From NCBI GenBank assembly GCA_944319915.1, contig CALUEY010000009.1, positions 16,322 through 80,321 on the forward strand: 64,000 nt of DNA, read 5' to 3'. Positions within the stretch are counted from its first letter, which is position 1. Each line of letters starts with the position of its first letter. Source of the DNA: an uncultured Prevotella sp. (lineage in GTDB: Bacteria > Bacteroidota > Bacteroidia > Bacteroidales > Bacteroidaceae). A model generated the notes under the pieces. The model made no database searches. It was not told the origin of the DNA and saw nothing but the letters and a program-made list of their open reading frames with translations. This document shows, piece after piece, positions 1-9,400 of the stretch. Position numbers and translations under genes: made by a program.

Positions 1-1890
1 GTAATTGCTTCCGGGCTGCAGGTTGTCTACGGCTACGCTGAACTTGCCGTCAGCCATCGCCGCGGTCTTGTGCTCTCCATCTACCGTGGGGTTCTCCTCG
101 TGCGACCAGCAGAAACCGGTCTCGGTAACGCCAGCCGTGTTTCCAGTCATCTCGGCATTGAAGGTGGCCGACACGTCACGTATGTCTGTCGGCACGTTTG
201 TCTTCACCATATCCCACACCGACGTGCCTCCGCTTACCTGGAAACGTATGATGCCGTCCTGCTCTATGATGTTCGTCACAGGCACGTTTACCGGCTCGTT
301 GTTCCAGTTGAGCGAGTTTGGTGTGGAAGTGTCGGTAAACTCGGTGTTGGCGCTTGTTCCGGGATATGTGTCGCCGGCACGCGAGTTCTCGTCGTCAACG
401 CCGTCGGCCGCCTTGATGTACATGCAGCGGTGCTTTGCGTTGTTGTTCGGGCCGTTCACGCTCCAATACTCGTCCACCATCTCCTGCGTGTAGTCATAGT
501 GGTATATGAGCAGTCCGTGCGCAGGTATGTACGAGTCCCAGCCGGTCTGCTGCCTGTTTTCAAGCACAAACCACTCGTAGCCCGTGCCGGGGGCGCGGTC
601 GGGCTGCGCGTTGATATATCGCGCCTTGTTCGTCGAAACGTTGTCGAGCGTCACGTCTTCGGCAGCCTTCAGCTCTACTATGTCGGTGCCTTTCTTGGCC
701 CATCCCATCTGCAAACGCTCGAAAGCCATCAGGCAGGGCGGCGTGCGGCTGTCGTTGTTGTAACTGCCTGAAGCGTACAGGCTGTACGCGCCCGGGTCAA
801 CCCCGTAGCCATTTGTGTAGTCGTCGGTGTCGTACATGTCCTTCAGCCCGAGTATGTGGCCGAACTCATGGGTGAACGTTCCGATGCCGTCCATTGTCGG
901 TTCTTTCGGCGCATTGGGCATGCCTACAAGCTCGGCGGAGCATGAGTACTCGTCAATCTGCACTCCGTCTATCGCGAACACATCGTCACCCATTGTCCAG
1001 CTGTGCGGCCACATATCGTCAGCGTTGGCCGTGCTGGCCTCGCTATAGCCCGCGTATATTATGTAACAGTTGTCAACGACGCCGTCGCCGTTGTTGTCAA
1101 ACTGCCTGAAATCAAGGTCGGGATTGGCCTTCTTGGCCAGGTCGCAGGCCTCTTTTACCATTGCGCGGGGGTTCACGTCCTCGCCGGTATCTTCTGAATT
1201 GCCGGCGTAATACACTTGGTTCTGCGACAAAGTGTAGGGGCCTACCACGGTAAAGTTGGGTACAAACTGCCCCATCGAGTTGTCGCGCCAGTAGTCTTTT
1301 ACGCTGCCGGTGCCGCCGTTTGTGCTGTAGCCCGGCTCGTTGAGCCATGTCTCAAAGTCTTCATTCTTGTATTGGAACGCACAATCGGCGAAGTTCACGA
1401 GTATCACGAGATACTGGCTTTCGCCGTTGGCACTGTTCGCTGCTGCGGCGTTGGCGGCACCAACCTTCATCATAGGTTTTTTCTTGAGCCACGGCCGCAC
1501 CGTGCGGCCCGGCTGTTTCAGCGTCACCGTGCCGCGTGCCTTCATGTCGGCGGTAATCAACTGGGCCGCTTTCAGGTTGGCTACAAAGGTCTTTTCCTCC
1601 GCCGTGCGTTCACCCGCGTTGCGCGCACGCTGCGCAGAGAGGGCCTTCACGCCTGTTTTGAAGTCGTAATCTACATAACGGAAAAAGCCGGCCTTGTCTC
1701 TTTCGAGCATGAAACCGTCAATTGTCGTGGTGTAATGGAAACTCTCGTCACCGTGTATCCTAACGGTGATTTTCGTACCGTCGGGCTGCATGACGGTGAC
1801 GGGATGCGGATAAGCCTTGACGGCGTCGGCATCTTGCGGCACGCAGAGCAGCAAGCCCAAGCCCACAAGAATTTGCTTCAGAATCTTCAT
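1..1890 (-). CDS. M6-family secreted metalloprotease, 3' end outside the window
   Basis: The reading frame starts at an ATG at 1890 and stays open to the window edge, so 630 residues are visible and the C-terminus is missing. It opens with a hydrophobic signal peptide (MKILKQILVGLGLLLC). A zinc-protease signature HEFGH at residues 341-345, followed by G348 and D351, fits the HExxHxxGxxD pattern of M6 (immune inhibitor A-like) metalloproteases. The preceding segment contains DNNGDGVVDN, a calcium-loop-like stretch, common in this family. After about residue 560 the sequence resembles fibronectin-III-like Bacteroidetes repeats. The family degrades extracellular protein, and export is expected. 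It lies 82 bp downstream of a secreted beta-sandwich protein on the same strand, probably co-transcribed. A Por-type tail may lie beyond the window; that is inference. Confidence 0.88.
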   Translation of the reverse strand, partial: MKILKQILVGLGLLLCVPQDADAVKAYPHPVTVMQPDGTKITVRIHGDESFHYTTTIDGFMLERDKAGFFRYVDYDFKTGVKALSAQRARNAGERTAEEKTFVANLKAAQLITADMKARGTVTLKQPGRTVRPWLKKKPMMKVGAANAAAANSANGESQYLVILVNFADCAFQYKNEDFETWLNEPGYSTNGGTGSVKDYWRDNSMGQFVPNFTVVGPYTLSQNQVYYAGNSEDTGEDVNPRAMVKEACDLAKKANPDLDFRQFDNNGDGVVDNCYIIYAGYSEASTANADDMWPHSWTMGDDVFAIDGVQIDEYSCSAELVGMPNAPKEPTMDGIGTFTHEFGHILGLKDMYDTDDYTNGYGVDPGAYSLYASGSYNNDSRTPPCLMAFERLQMGWAKKGTDIVELKAAEDVTLDNVSTNKARYINAQPDRAPGTGYEWFVLENRQQTGWDSYIPAHGLLIYHYDYTQEMVDEYWSVNGPNNNAKHRCMYIKAADGVDDENSRAGDTYPGTSANTEFTDTSTPNSLNWNNEPVNVPVTNIIEQDGIIRFQVSGGTSVWDMVKTNVPTDIRDVSATFNAEMTGNTAGVTETGFCWSHEENPTVDGEHKTAAMADGKFSVAVDNLQPGSNY

Positions 1891-1916
1891 GTATTGAACT
1901 TTTATGAGATTGTAAA

Positions 1917-1956
1917 GGCGTTTGCCGCCCCCGGCAATGCAGGGGCAACAAACGCC
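1917..1956 (-). terminator. Hairpin between the beta-sandwich protein and the M6 protease
   Basis: An 8-bp stem, GGCGTTTG at 1917-1924 with CAAACGCC at 1949-1956, encloses a further GC-rich pairing. Read on the minus strand it is followed by only three T residues before the protease gene. It may be a weak terminator or an mRNA-processing or stability hairpin that tunes expression within the pair. Confidence 0.45.
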
Positions 1957-1972
1957 GATAAGGTCTTTGATG

Positions 1973-4498
1973 TTATCTTACGATGACTTTCTTCACCGTG
2001 TTGTTTATCTTTACAACATAAATGCCTTTGTCCAGGCTGAACGAAGCGTTGCCCGACACCTTCTCGCTTACAACCGCCGCGCCAGAAAGGGTGTAAACCC
2101 TTACATCGGCATTGTCAGCATTGATGTTGAGGGTGTTGCCGCTCATGCTGATTGCGGAGCCTGCGCCAACGCTGCCTATGCCTGTAGACGTTGCTGCAGA
2201 GAGCGTCATGTTGGTATTGCCATAGCACTGGTCTACCTTTATGTAATAATCGCCTGCGGCCTCAACGTCCTTGGTAAAGGTGTAGGTTGTTGCATAAGTT
2301 ACTTCATCAAAGTCGTAGGTGAATGCCATTGATTCGCCCGAGCCGGCAGTAGACTCCAAGCCTTGATACCAATATCCGCCCACGAAATTGTCGGCTGTAA
2401 TGGTAACCTTGCATGCTTCCGGCAAAGAAACCTTGTACCACATAGGCGTTGTGCGTGATACGGAAGGCACAACCACGGGCTTGTCAGCAGTCAGTTCGAT
2501 GGCAGTGGCAGCTGCCTCGCCCTCCTCAAAGTCTCTTATGGTGAATGTCACCGTGCATCCATCGTGGGGAGCGGTCATCTTCAGGTTGACGAGGAACACG
2601 TCGCCTGCTGATGCAATGACCTCAGTACCGTAAACGTTTGTAGATGTGCTGCCGCCAAAGTTGCTCATTACCATTTCAGACAAGTAACTGTCCGAAGGCT
2701 TGCCATACAGCATCTTTTCCGTGTAGTTATAGGGCACGTCGCTCTTGATGACAAGCATTCCGGCCTTGTCGGCGGTGTATTGCAGCCAGTAGTCGCCGTA
2801 AGTCTCCGTGCCGAAGGTGAACGTTCCGTTCTCTACAATTATCGGGTTGTCGCGCGTCTCGCCCTGCCCGAACTCGGCTTCTGCAAGAGTGAACTCGTCG
2901 CCGGCCTTGGCATTGTCTATCTGGATGTAATACTCTGTGCCTTCGGTAGCCGTGAGCGAGTATTCGGCCCCGGTGTGCAACGCTGTTACAGGGCTGTAAT
3001 ATCCGTAGCTGTACACAGAGAACGACACTGACATCTCAACCGTTCCGGCCAGGACAAGCTTGCAGTCCTTGGTGGCGGTATATTTGTAATACCTTGTGCC
3101 GTCGGCATCGATTGCGTTGGTGCCGAGCTTCGCCTCAATCGGCTCGCTTATCAGGTCGCCCGGGCGGATGTCTTCAAGCGTTACGGTGAAAGCTATCGGC
3201 TGCGTCTCTTGTGATGTCCACTTTATGATATAACGCTGGCCCGATGTGCCGCCGTTCACCTCCGCGCGGACTGAAGCGTTGCCGCTCGTAGCGCCGTAAG
3301 AGTTGCCCAACGGATATACAGCCACCGATGTGGCCGTGTTTGCTATTTCAGAGGTGGCCTCTACGTTGAGGAACTTGTGCTCGCCGGCAGGCACATCGTA
3401 AGCGTAATAGTAAGTGCCGCCTGCATTCCCAGTGGTTACGGGCTGCGTCAAGTCAGTGAGAACGATGGGGTTGTCTTCCTTTTCGCCCTGCTTATAGTCT
3501 TCAACTGCAAAGGCAAACGTGCTCGGTTCATCGGCATTGCTGCCACGGGCTACACATATATAATATGTATTGCCGGGATAAGGCAGCTCGAAGCGTACAT
3601 CCAGGCTGCCCATTTCCGACTCGGCATAGGTCTGTCCGTAGTCAATGTAAGCCTTGTTGTTGTAGACTTTCACCTGCGACCTGAACAGCTCTCCGCCGTT
3701 GATGGCGCCATAGCCGGTGCCGGTGTTCGTGAACGTGTACCAATATTCACCGCTCTCGGCAGGCAGCTCGTTGTCGCCTTCTACAAGCGTAAAGGGCATG
3801 TCAAAAGAACCCTCAACGGGATGGGTCATCTCAGCCGTAAGGATGAACGGACTGTAGTGGGTAAACGTAAGGTCGTATTTCTGGCCGTTCTCAACCGAGA
3901 ATTTATATACATACGCGGTGCTGCTTACCGACTCCGCGTATGCCGGCGTGCCGCCGTTGACCGAAACCTGCACGTATGTTGTCAACGAAAGTTCCAGCAC
4001 ACCGTCCTCGCCAGCGGTATATGTAGCATACGATGTAAGGTTGCTGCCGCCCACAATCGACGAACCCATGTAAGCCTCCTCGCCTACTGCGATGGGCATC
4101 GGGTCGTCAGCTGACAAGCCCTTGCCAATGTTTCCGCCGGTCTCCATGGCGGCGGTGAACGTCACAGTGGCACCGCCTCCAGCCTGAAGGTAATACTTCC
4201 GTCCGCCTTCCAGGCTGTAAATGCTCTGCGGAGACAGGTAAACGCTACTTAATCTAACTTGATTGGCATTGTCACCTTCGCCGTCATACGTGTAAACTGC
4301 CACATACCCGGCCGAGGGGGTAATCGTAAGAAGCGTGTTTTCAGAAGGCGTATACTGCCAATAGGCATAACTGCCGGAGGTTTCAAGGGTATAAGAATTC
4401 TCCCCCGCCTCCAATGCCAGCGCAGTTTCTTCTGTTGTCTGCGCCTTTGTCGTGATGGCAAAGATCGCCGTCAAAAACAAGAGTAATAGTTTTTTCAT
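1973..4498 (-). CDS. Large exported beta-sandwich repeat protein with Por-type C-terminal sorting tail
   Basis: The start is taken at the ATG at 4498 rather than the TTG two codons upstream, giving 841 residues and a clean signal peptide (MKKLLLLFLTAIFAITTKAQ). The body is made of about six or seven related units of 90-120 residues. Several open with acidic DNPI-like segments (ETRDNPIIVENG, EEDNPIVLTDL) followed by aromatic strands such as YWYTF, YYYAY and YWLQYTA; this resembles pre-peptidase C-terminal (PPC) beta-sandwiches. The last 50 residues (VRVYTLSGAAVV to GIYVVKINN and KKVIVR) match the Por secretion (type IX) sorting domain. No catalytic motif was recognised. It sits just upstream of the M6 protease and could be a partner or surface adhesin; that is inference. 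Confidence 0.8.
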   Translation of the reverse strand: MKKLLLLFLTAIFAITTKAQTTEETALALEAGENSYTLETSGSYAYWQYTPSENTLLTITPSAGYVAVYTYDGEGDNANQVRLSSVYLSPQSIYSLEGGRKYYLQAGGGATVTFTAAMETGGNIGKGLSADDPMPIAVGEEAYMGSSIVGGSNLTSYATYTAGEDGVLELSLTTYVQVSVNGGTPAYAESVSSTAYVYKFSVENGQKYDLTFTHYSPFILTAEMTHPVEGSFDMPFTLVEGDNELPAESGEYWYTFTNTGTGYGAINGGELFRSQVKVYNNKAYIDYGQTYAESEMGSLDVRFELPYPGNTYYICVARGSNADEPSTFAFAVEDYKQGEKEDNPIVLTDLTQPVTTGNAGGTYYYAYDVPAGEHKFLNVEATSEIANTATSVAVYPLGNSYGATSGNASVRAEVNGGTSGQRYIIKWTSQETQPIAFTVTLEDIRPGDLISEPIEAKLGTNAIDADGTRYYKYTATKDCKLVLAGTVEMSVSFSVYSYGYYSPVTALHTGAEYSLTATEGTEYYIQIDNAKAGDEFTLAEAEFGQGETRDNPIIVENGTFTFGTETYGDYWLQYTADKAGMLVIKSDVPYNYTEKMLYGKPSDSYLSEMVMSNFGGSTSTNVYGTEVIASAGDVFLVNLKMTAPHDGCTVTFTIRDFEEGEAAATAIELTADKPVVVPSVSRTTPMWYKVSLPEACKVTITADNFVGGYWYQGLESTAGSGESMAFTYDFDEVTYATTYTFTKDVEAAGDYYIKVDQCYGNTNMTLSAATSTGIGSVGAGSAISMSGNTLNINADNADVRVYTLSGAAVVSEKVSGNASFSLDKGIYVVKINNTVKKVIVR

Positions 4499-4591
4499 AT
4501 CCAATGTGTATTTAGTTGATATTAATTACCATGCTTAACATTTTATCGCAAACAAAGCACTTACAATGTGAATAAATCACTCTTTCGCCCG

Positions 4592-4599
4592 CAAATTTA
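4592..4599 (-). promoter_or_regulatory. Probable promoter -7 box for the beta-sandwich protein gene
   Basis: CAAATTTA on the plus strand reads TAAATTTG on the minus strand, matching the Bacteroidetes TAnnTTTG box. It lies about 95 bp before the ATG at 4498 in AT-rich DNA. No good -33 box was found at the ideal spacing. Confidence 0.45.
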
Positions 4600-4797
4600 C
4601 AAAATTAAAATGAAAACAATGGTTAAAGGTGGATTTTTCTTACAAAAAAATTCACCCTTCAGTATAACTCATCTAAGTTCGGGCGATTTTAATCGATAAT
4701 CTGCCCGGCTTGACGTGGAAGTCAACGTGTAAGTTAACGTGAGTGAATGTGGAAGCCAGCGTGGGTGAGCGGGTTTCCACGTTTCTCCCACGTTTCT

Positions 4798-4936
4798 CCC
4801 ACGTTCTGGCGGGTTTGCAACCCGCCAGCTCCCGTGGCCGGGTCTGTGACCCGGGGAGGCAAAGAAAACAAAGCACAGCGCGGGTTGCAAACCCGCAACA
4901 GGATGCAGGCTGGTTGCAAACCAGCCTGAACGTGGG
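4798..4936 (+). repeat. Full-length 139-bp four-hairpin REPIN-like element, copy 1
   Basis: The element is bounded by inverted ends CCCACGTT (4798-4805) and AACGTGGG (4929-4936). Inside are four hairpins in order. The first has arms CTGGCGGGTT/AACCCGCCAG (4806-4828). The second has arms CCGGGTC/GACCCGG (4838-4854). The third has arms GCGGGTT/AACCCGC (4880-4896). The fourth has arms CAGGCTGGTT/AACCAGCCTG (ending 4928). All have 3-nt loops. A spacer rich in AAAG separates hairpins two and three. Confidence 0.88.
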
Positions 4937-4999
4937 AGTCATCGTGGGAGTCATCGTGGGAATCATCGTGGGAATCATCGTGGAAGTTAACGTGGGTGA

Positions 5000-5056
5000 G
5001 CGGGTTGCAAACCCGCAATAGGATGCAGGCTGGTTGCAAACCAGCCTGAACGTGGG
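5000..5056 (+). repeat. Half element (hairpins 3 and 4)
   Basis: A 57-bp copy of the right half of the 139-bp element, with arms GCGGGTT/AACCCGC and CAGGCTGGTT/AACCAGCCTG and the end AACGTGGG. It is embedded in 12-bp satellites. Confidence 0.85.
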
Positions 5057-5122
5057 GGAGGGCAGCGTGGGGGTCAGCGTGGGAGTCATCGTGGGAATCA
5101 GCGTGGAAGTTAACGTGGGTGG

Positions 5123-5179
5123 GCGGGTTGAAAACCCGCAATAGGATGCAGGCTGGTTGCAAACCAGCCTGAACGTGGG
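5123..5179 (+). repeat. Half element (hairpins 3 and 4), variant
   Basis: A right-half copy with one loop substitution in the first hairpin (GAA in place of GCA). It is followed immediately by a partial repeat of the last arm and end (AAACCAGCCTGAACGTGGG), which points to local slippage or unequal recombination. Confidence 0.82.
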
Positions 5180-5280
5180 TTGTAAACCAGCCTGAACGTG
5201 GGGGAGGGCAGCGTGGAAGTCAGCGTGGGGGTCAGCGTGGGGGTCAGCGTGGAAGTCATCGTGGGAGCAGCGTGGAAGTT

Positions 5281-5457
5281 AACGTGGGTGGGCGTGGGGC
5301 GGGTATGTGTGTGGAGCTTGGCAGGCCTTGCTGTTGCTTGCAAATATGCAACTAACTGGCGGCTTAGCATTGGCCGTTTTGCGGGCGGTTGCGCCTTGGC
5401 TTGCGATATGTGCTGTTTGGGCTTGCGATATGTGCTGTTTGGCAGGGCGGAACGGCG
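5281..5457 (+). repeat. Duplicated intergenic module, copy 1
   Basis: This block recurs at 5945-6140. It contains the 19-mer CTTGCAAATATGCAACTAA at 5337-5355, a GCCGTTTTGCGGGCGG stretch, and two tandem units of a 22-bp repeat containing GCTTGCGATATGTGCTG (units begin at 5399 and 5421). No coding potential is supported. Confidence 0.85.
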
Positions 5458-5494
5458 TCTTTCCCAGTGTGGGTGAGCGGGTTTCCACGTTTCT

Positions 5495-5633
5495 CCCACG
5501 TTCTGGCGGGTTTGCAACCCGCCAGCTCCCGTGGCCGGGTCTGTGACCCGGGGAAGCAAAGAAAACAAAGCACAGCGCGGGTTGCAAACCCGCAACAGGA
5601 TGCAGGCTGGTTGCAAACCAGCCTGAACGTGGG
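5495..5633 (+). repeat. Full-length 139-bp four-hairpin REPIN-like element, copy 2
   Basis: It has the same length, end sequences (CCCACGTT at 5495-5502, AACGTGGG at 5626-5633) and internal order of four hairpins as copy 1. It differs from copy 1 at very few positions. It is preceded by a stretch that also precedes copy 1 (GTGGGTGAGCGGGTTTCCACG). Confidence 0.88.
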
Positions 5634-5684
5634 GGTCATCGTGGGAGTCATCGTGGGAATCAGCGTGGAAGTTAACGTGGGTGA

Positions 5685-5741
5685 GCGGGTTGCAAACCCG
5701 CAACAGGATGCAGGCTGGTTGCAAACCAGCCTGAACGTGGG
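5685..5741 (+). repeat. Half element (hairpins 3 and 4)
   Basis: A right-half copy identical in layout to that at 5000-5056. It is flanked by GTGGAAGTTAAC-type satellites on the left and a GGGAGGGCAGC segment on the right. Confidence 0.85.
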
Positions 5742-5819
5742 GGAGGGCAGCGTGGAAGTCAGCGTGGGAGTCATCGTGGGAGTCATCGTGGGAATCAGCG
5801 TGGAAGTTAACGTGGGTGA

Positions 5820-5876
5820 GCGGGTTGCAAACCCGCAACAGGATGCAGGCTGGTTGCAAACCAGCCTGAACGTGGG
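5820..5876 (+). repeat. Half element (hairpins 3 and 4)
   Basis: A further right-half copy, 135 bp after the previous one. The two copies and their intervening satellites form a higher-order tandem repeat. Confidence 0.85.
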
Positions 5877-5944
5877 GGAGGGCAGCGTGGAAGTCAGCGT
5901 GGGGGTCAGCGTGGGAGTCATCGTGGGAGTCATCGTGGAAGTTA

Positions 5945-6140
5945 ACGTGGGTGAGCGTGGGGCGGGTATGTGTGGAGCTTGGCAGGCCTTGCTGTTGCTT
6001 GCAAATATGCAACTAACTGGCGGCTTAGCATTGGCCGTTTTGCGGGCGGTTGCGCCTTGGCTTGCGATATGTGCTGTTTGGGCTTGCGATATGTGCTGTT
6101 TGGGCTTGCGATATGTGCTGTTTGGCAGGGCGGAACGGCG
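5945..6140 (+). repeat. Duplicated intergenic module, copy 2
   Basis: The second copy of the 5281-5457 block. It has three rather than two tandem 22-bp units (beginning at 6060, 6082 and 6104), so the unit number differs between copies. The 19-mer CTTGCAAATATGCAACTAA is at 5998-6016. Confidence 0.85.
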
Positions 6141-6391
6141 CCTTTCGCAATGCGTTGGGAATCAGTTGGTTGCGATGGAAGACCGGTCCTGTTCCCGTTA
6201 ACTTAATTATGTTAAGTAGAATGTAAAATGTTAATTGCCACCAAATTGTGCGCCATTTAGGAGATGCAGGCCAAAGCCCGACGAGAGAGTGTAGCGGGCT
6301 GCACGACCAATGACCGGTCGTTAGGGAGACAATCACACAACGACCGATTTTGCGTAAACGCCCCGGCGGGGCGGGCGGCCACACAAAAAAA

Positions 6392-6417
6392 CGCCCCGGG
6401 CTGCAATGCCCGGGGCG
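6392..6417 (-). terminator. Intrinsic terminator of the 1476-residue secreted protein gene
   Basis: A perfect 10-bp stem, CGCCCCGGGC with GCCCGGGGCG, has a 6-nt loop. On the minus strand it is followed by seven T residues. It begins 26 bp after the stop codon of the upstream gene. Confidence 0.9.
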
Positions 6418-6442
6418 CTTTTATTTCAGTGGATGGTGCGCT

Positions 6443-9400
6443 TTACTTCACCACAACCTTCTTGCCGCCAACGATGTAGAGGCCCTTGGCCAGGCCGTCG
6501 AGCGACTCGCCTGCCTTGCGTACCATTACGCCGTTGATGGTGTAAACGTTGTTGTCTGCGCGCTTCACGTCGGCGTTCACCTCGTTGATGCCAACGCTAA
6601 TCAGGTCGGCGTCGCCCACCTCGATGAGGTAGATGTGGCAGCCGCTGGTAGAGCTTACGAGCACGTCAACAGGCTCTGTGCCAAGATCCGTCGGGATGGT
6701 CCACTCGTAAGACTGCTTGCCGTCAGACGGCGTTGCGTCCTCGCCCACCTTGGTGCCGTTTACGCTCAGGCTTACGCCGCGGGCGTTGCCGTCCTTGTGA
6801 GACTCAACCTCCATGAGAATCTTCTGTCCGGGCATTACGGTCGGGATGGTGAACTGCAGGTCGGTGCCGTTGAGCCAGATGTAAGAGCCGCCGTCGTAGT
6901 CGCTGAGTGCGTGCGGATAGTCGATGGCTATTGCCACGGTGTTGTTCAGCTTCGTGATGTTGTTGAACTTCAAGCCCTTGGTCTCGGCTATGGTCACGCC
7001 GTTGGCCTTAAGCTCTGTAGGCTCGCTGATGTAGCTGCCGTACCAGTAGATGGTGCCTGCGTCCTTCAGGCCATCGGTCTCGGTCCACTCGGCTCCGTCC
7101 TTCTCGTAGCGGCGCCAGCCGGTCTCTGTGCCTTCGGGTGCGGGAGCCTCGGTGTAGCCATTGGCCTGGAACTCGGCCTCAAGGTTGTCCTTCGTCTCCT
7201 GGCTCCAAGCGGTGAAGTCCCACTTGCGGTACTCCTGCGGCTCGCTCGCGGTAACGGTGAACTTCACGCCGTGCAGTGCCACGTCGGCACCCTCGCCGGT
7301 GGCGTTTATGCCGGTGTAGTCAACGGCATACTGCTTCGTCGGGTCGAGCGTCAGCGTTACCACGGCCGTGTTGGGCTCGCTGGTAGCCTGGCCAATGACG
7401 GCCTCGCTACCGTCGGTAGGCGTTGCCGTTACAACGAGTGTGCGCGGGTCGCTGCTTTTGCCGGTAACTCCATAAGCTGTAAGCTCGTCGATGCCGGTGA
7501 CGTAGGTTACGAACGACTTGGCAGCGTTGCCCTTCTTCAGGCCAACGCCCGGGAAGTTCTGCGGCTCAACGGTCTCGCCCGTGGCCGGGTCGATTGTACC
7601 CTTCTTGTTGTCTGTGTAGTTGCCGCCGTGTTCAACCCATCCTTCAGCCACTGCTGCAGTCACGTTCTCAGCTGTTGGCAGGAACACCTCGCTCTTGGTG
7701 AACGTCTTGTAAACCTGCTCGGGCTCGGGCTCGGGCTCGGGCTCGGTGTAGCTCAGCGGCCAGAACTCGAAGTTGCCAACGTAGACATTATAGTAGATTA
7801 CGCCGGTGAGGTCTACGGCCTCCGTGGGAACTTCGGCCAGCTTCTGGAACTTGTCTACCATGGCTACCTGGGCCGGTATCTGGGCCTCGGGCTGTGTCAC
7901 GGTGTAGCCGGTGGCGGCGTCGCCGGAGATGACGGCGCCAGCGTACTTCACGAGCTTCAGCGAGTTCTCCTCAACCATCGACTCGGCCACGCTCATCTCC
8001 GTAGGCATAACCTCGGCTGCTGCTGAGGTGACGATAGAGCTGGCTGTCTTGTCGTTGGCGCTCAGGCTGATGTCGCCGTCGGTGTTGGCGAGGGTGGCGG
8101 TGAGCGAGCCGTTGAGGGCTATGCCGCTGCCGGTGAACACGGTGCTCAGGGCATCGGCCACGTCGGCGCTGATGGCCACGGCGCCGGTGGCGTCCTCAAC
8201 GATGATGGTGCGCTCGCCCTCGTCGGCCAGCGGGTCGGGCTCGCCGCCTTCGCCGCCCTCATCCTCGCCGGATGCGGCCACGGTCTCGTCTACGGTAACC
8301 TTGGCGTTGGTGAGCGTCAGCTCAACGGCTATGTTGCCGGGCATGTCGCGCAGGGCGGCAATGTTGGCCGCCTTCTCGGGCTGCACGTTGGCTGGTTCAA
8401 TGATATCCTCGGCACTAACCGGGTAAATCTCCTGTGTGACGCCATCAGATCCGCCAATGGCCAGCAAGCTGCCTATCTCGGAGGGATACTCGTACTCATC
8501 GGGCAGAACGTTGAAGTAGTCGTCAATCCATATCGTTGTGCCGCCGAACATCAGCCAATTGCCACTAACCGACATTGAGCCTACGAGCTTTATGAGGCGG
8601 TTGGTGTACATCATGCCGTTCAGGCCCTGAACGGTGGCCAGCGTCGGAGTGACTGTGGTTTCCTCAGAGGTGAACTTAGAGGTGGCCGTCTGGGCGTTGG
8701 AGCCTAACGATGGGATGCTGCCTCCAGTGTATGTGGCGTAGAGGTTGCCTTTGAGGGCGGTGCCTGCGGTGAGGCTGAGGCCTATGTTATTGAGCTTTAT
8801 GGCTCCGGTCTCGTCCTCGATGAAGGCCATGTTGTCCTTGACGAACGTTACCACTGCCCCGTTGAGCTTCAGGTTTACGTTGGTGCCGGTGGCTATGCCC
8901 TTGAGCGCGCCGATGTTTTCCACGTCGGTGGCAGGCTCCACGTAGTCGCCCACGGTGATGCCAGTGATCTCAGTGTCGAATGCGCCGTTGGTGAATGTCA
9001 CCTCTTCCTCGTCGCCAGTCCAAATCTTGCCATTGAGCGTGCCTTGTTGGGCCTTGATGCTGAAATTGCTTGATGAGGTGAACACAACGCGGTTGATGCG
9101 CTTGCCGTCCTTGCCTTTAATGACTAAGTTGCAGCCGGCTGCTTCTATGCCTATGTACTTCTTGCCGTTAAACTCGCGGTATGATACATTGCCGGTGAAA
9201 GTTGCGGTGAATTCGTCTGCCTCGAGCATGAGCGTGTTTTTAACGATTGAGCTTCCGCTGAGGGTGTCTATCGTGGCGAAGTCCAGCTTGCCCACGGCGT
9301 ACTCTACTGGCTCAGCAGCCTTGGGAGAGTAAATCTCAACCTTGGTGAGCATGTCGGAGAAGCGGTAGAGAGCATACTGCTGGTCGCCCGGCAGCACTGT

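Larger units (their letters stand above)
4700..6150. repeat. Intergenic repeat array: hairpin elements, 12-bp satellites and a duplicated module
   Basis: This 1.45-kb stretch has no supported gene. It contains two complete 139-bp four-hairpin elements, four additional half elements, and long runs of 12-bp direct repeats with consensus near GTGGRAGTYANC (for example GTGGGAGTCATC, GTGGAAGTTAAC, GTGGGGGTCAGC). It also carries a duplicated block of about 180-195 bp (5281-5457 and 5945-6140). Because 12 is a multiple of three, frames stay open on both strands and give artefactual repetitive reading frames. The same element and satellites flank the RAYT transposase near 11.3-12.4 kb. Confidence 0.9.

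Noticed and set aside
5110-6012. Long repetitive minus-strand frame (300 codons), with a similar plus-strand frame at 5389-6201 and others in the array
   Set aside because: They translate the 12-bp satellites and hairpins, stay open on both strands because the period is a multiple of three, have no start context, and consist only of repeated low-complexity peptides.
4700-6150. CRISPR array
   Set aside because: Units are 12 bp or irregular hairpins, there are no unique spacers of constant length, and no cas genes are present.
6350-8026. 558-codon plus-strand frame opposite the 1476-residue secreted protein
   Set aside because: It is antisense to a gene with signal peptide, sorting tail and terminator, and has no domain features.
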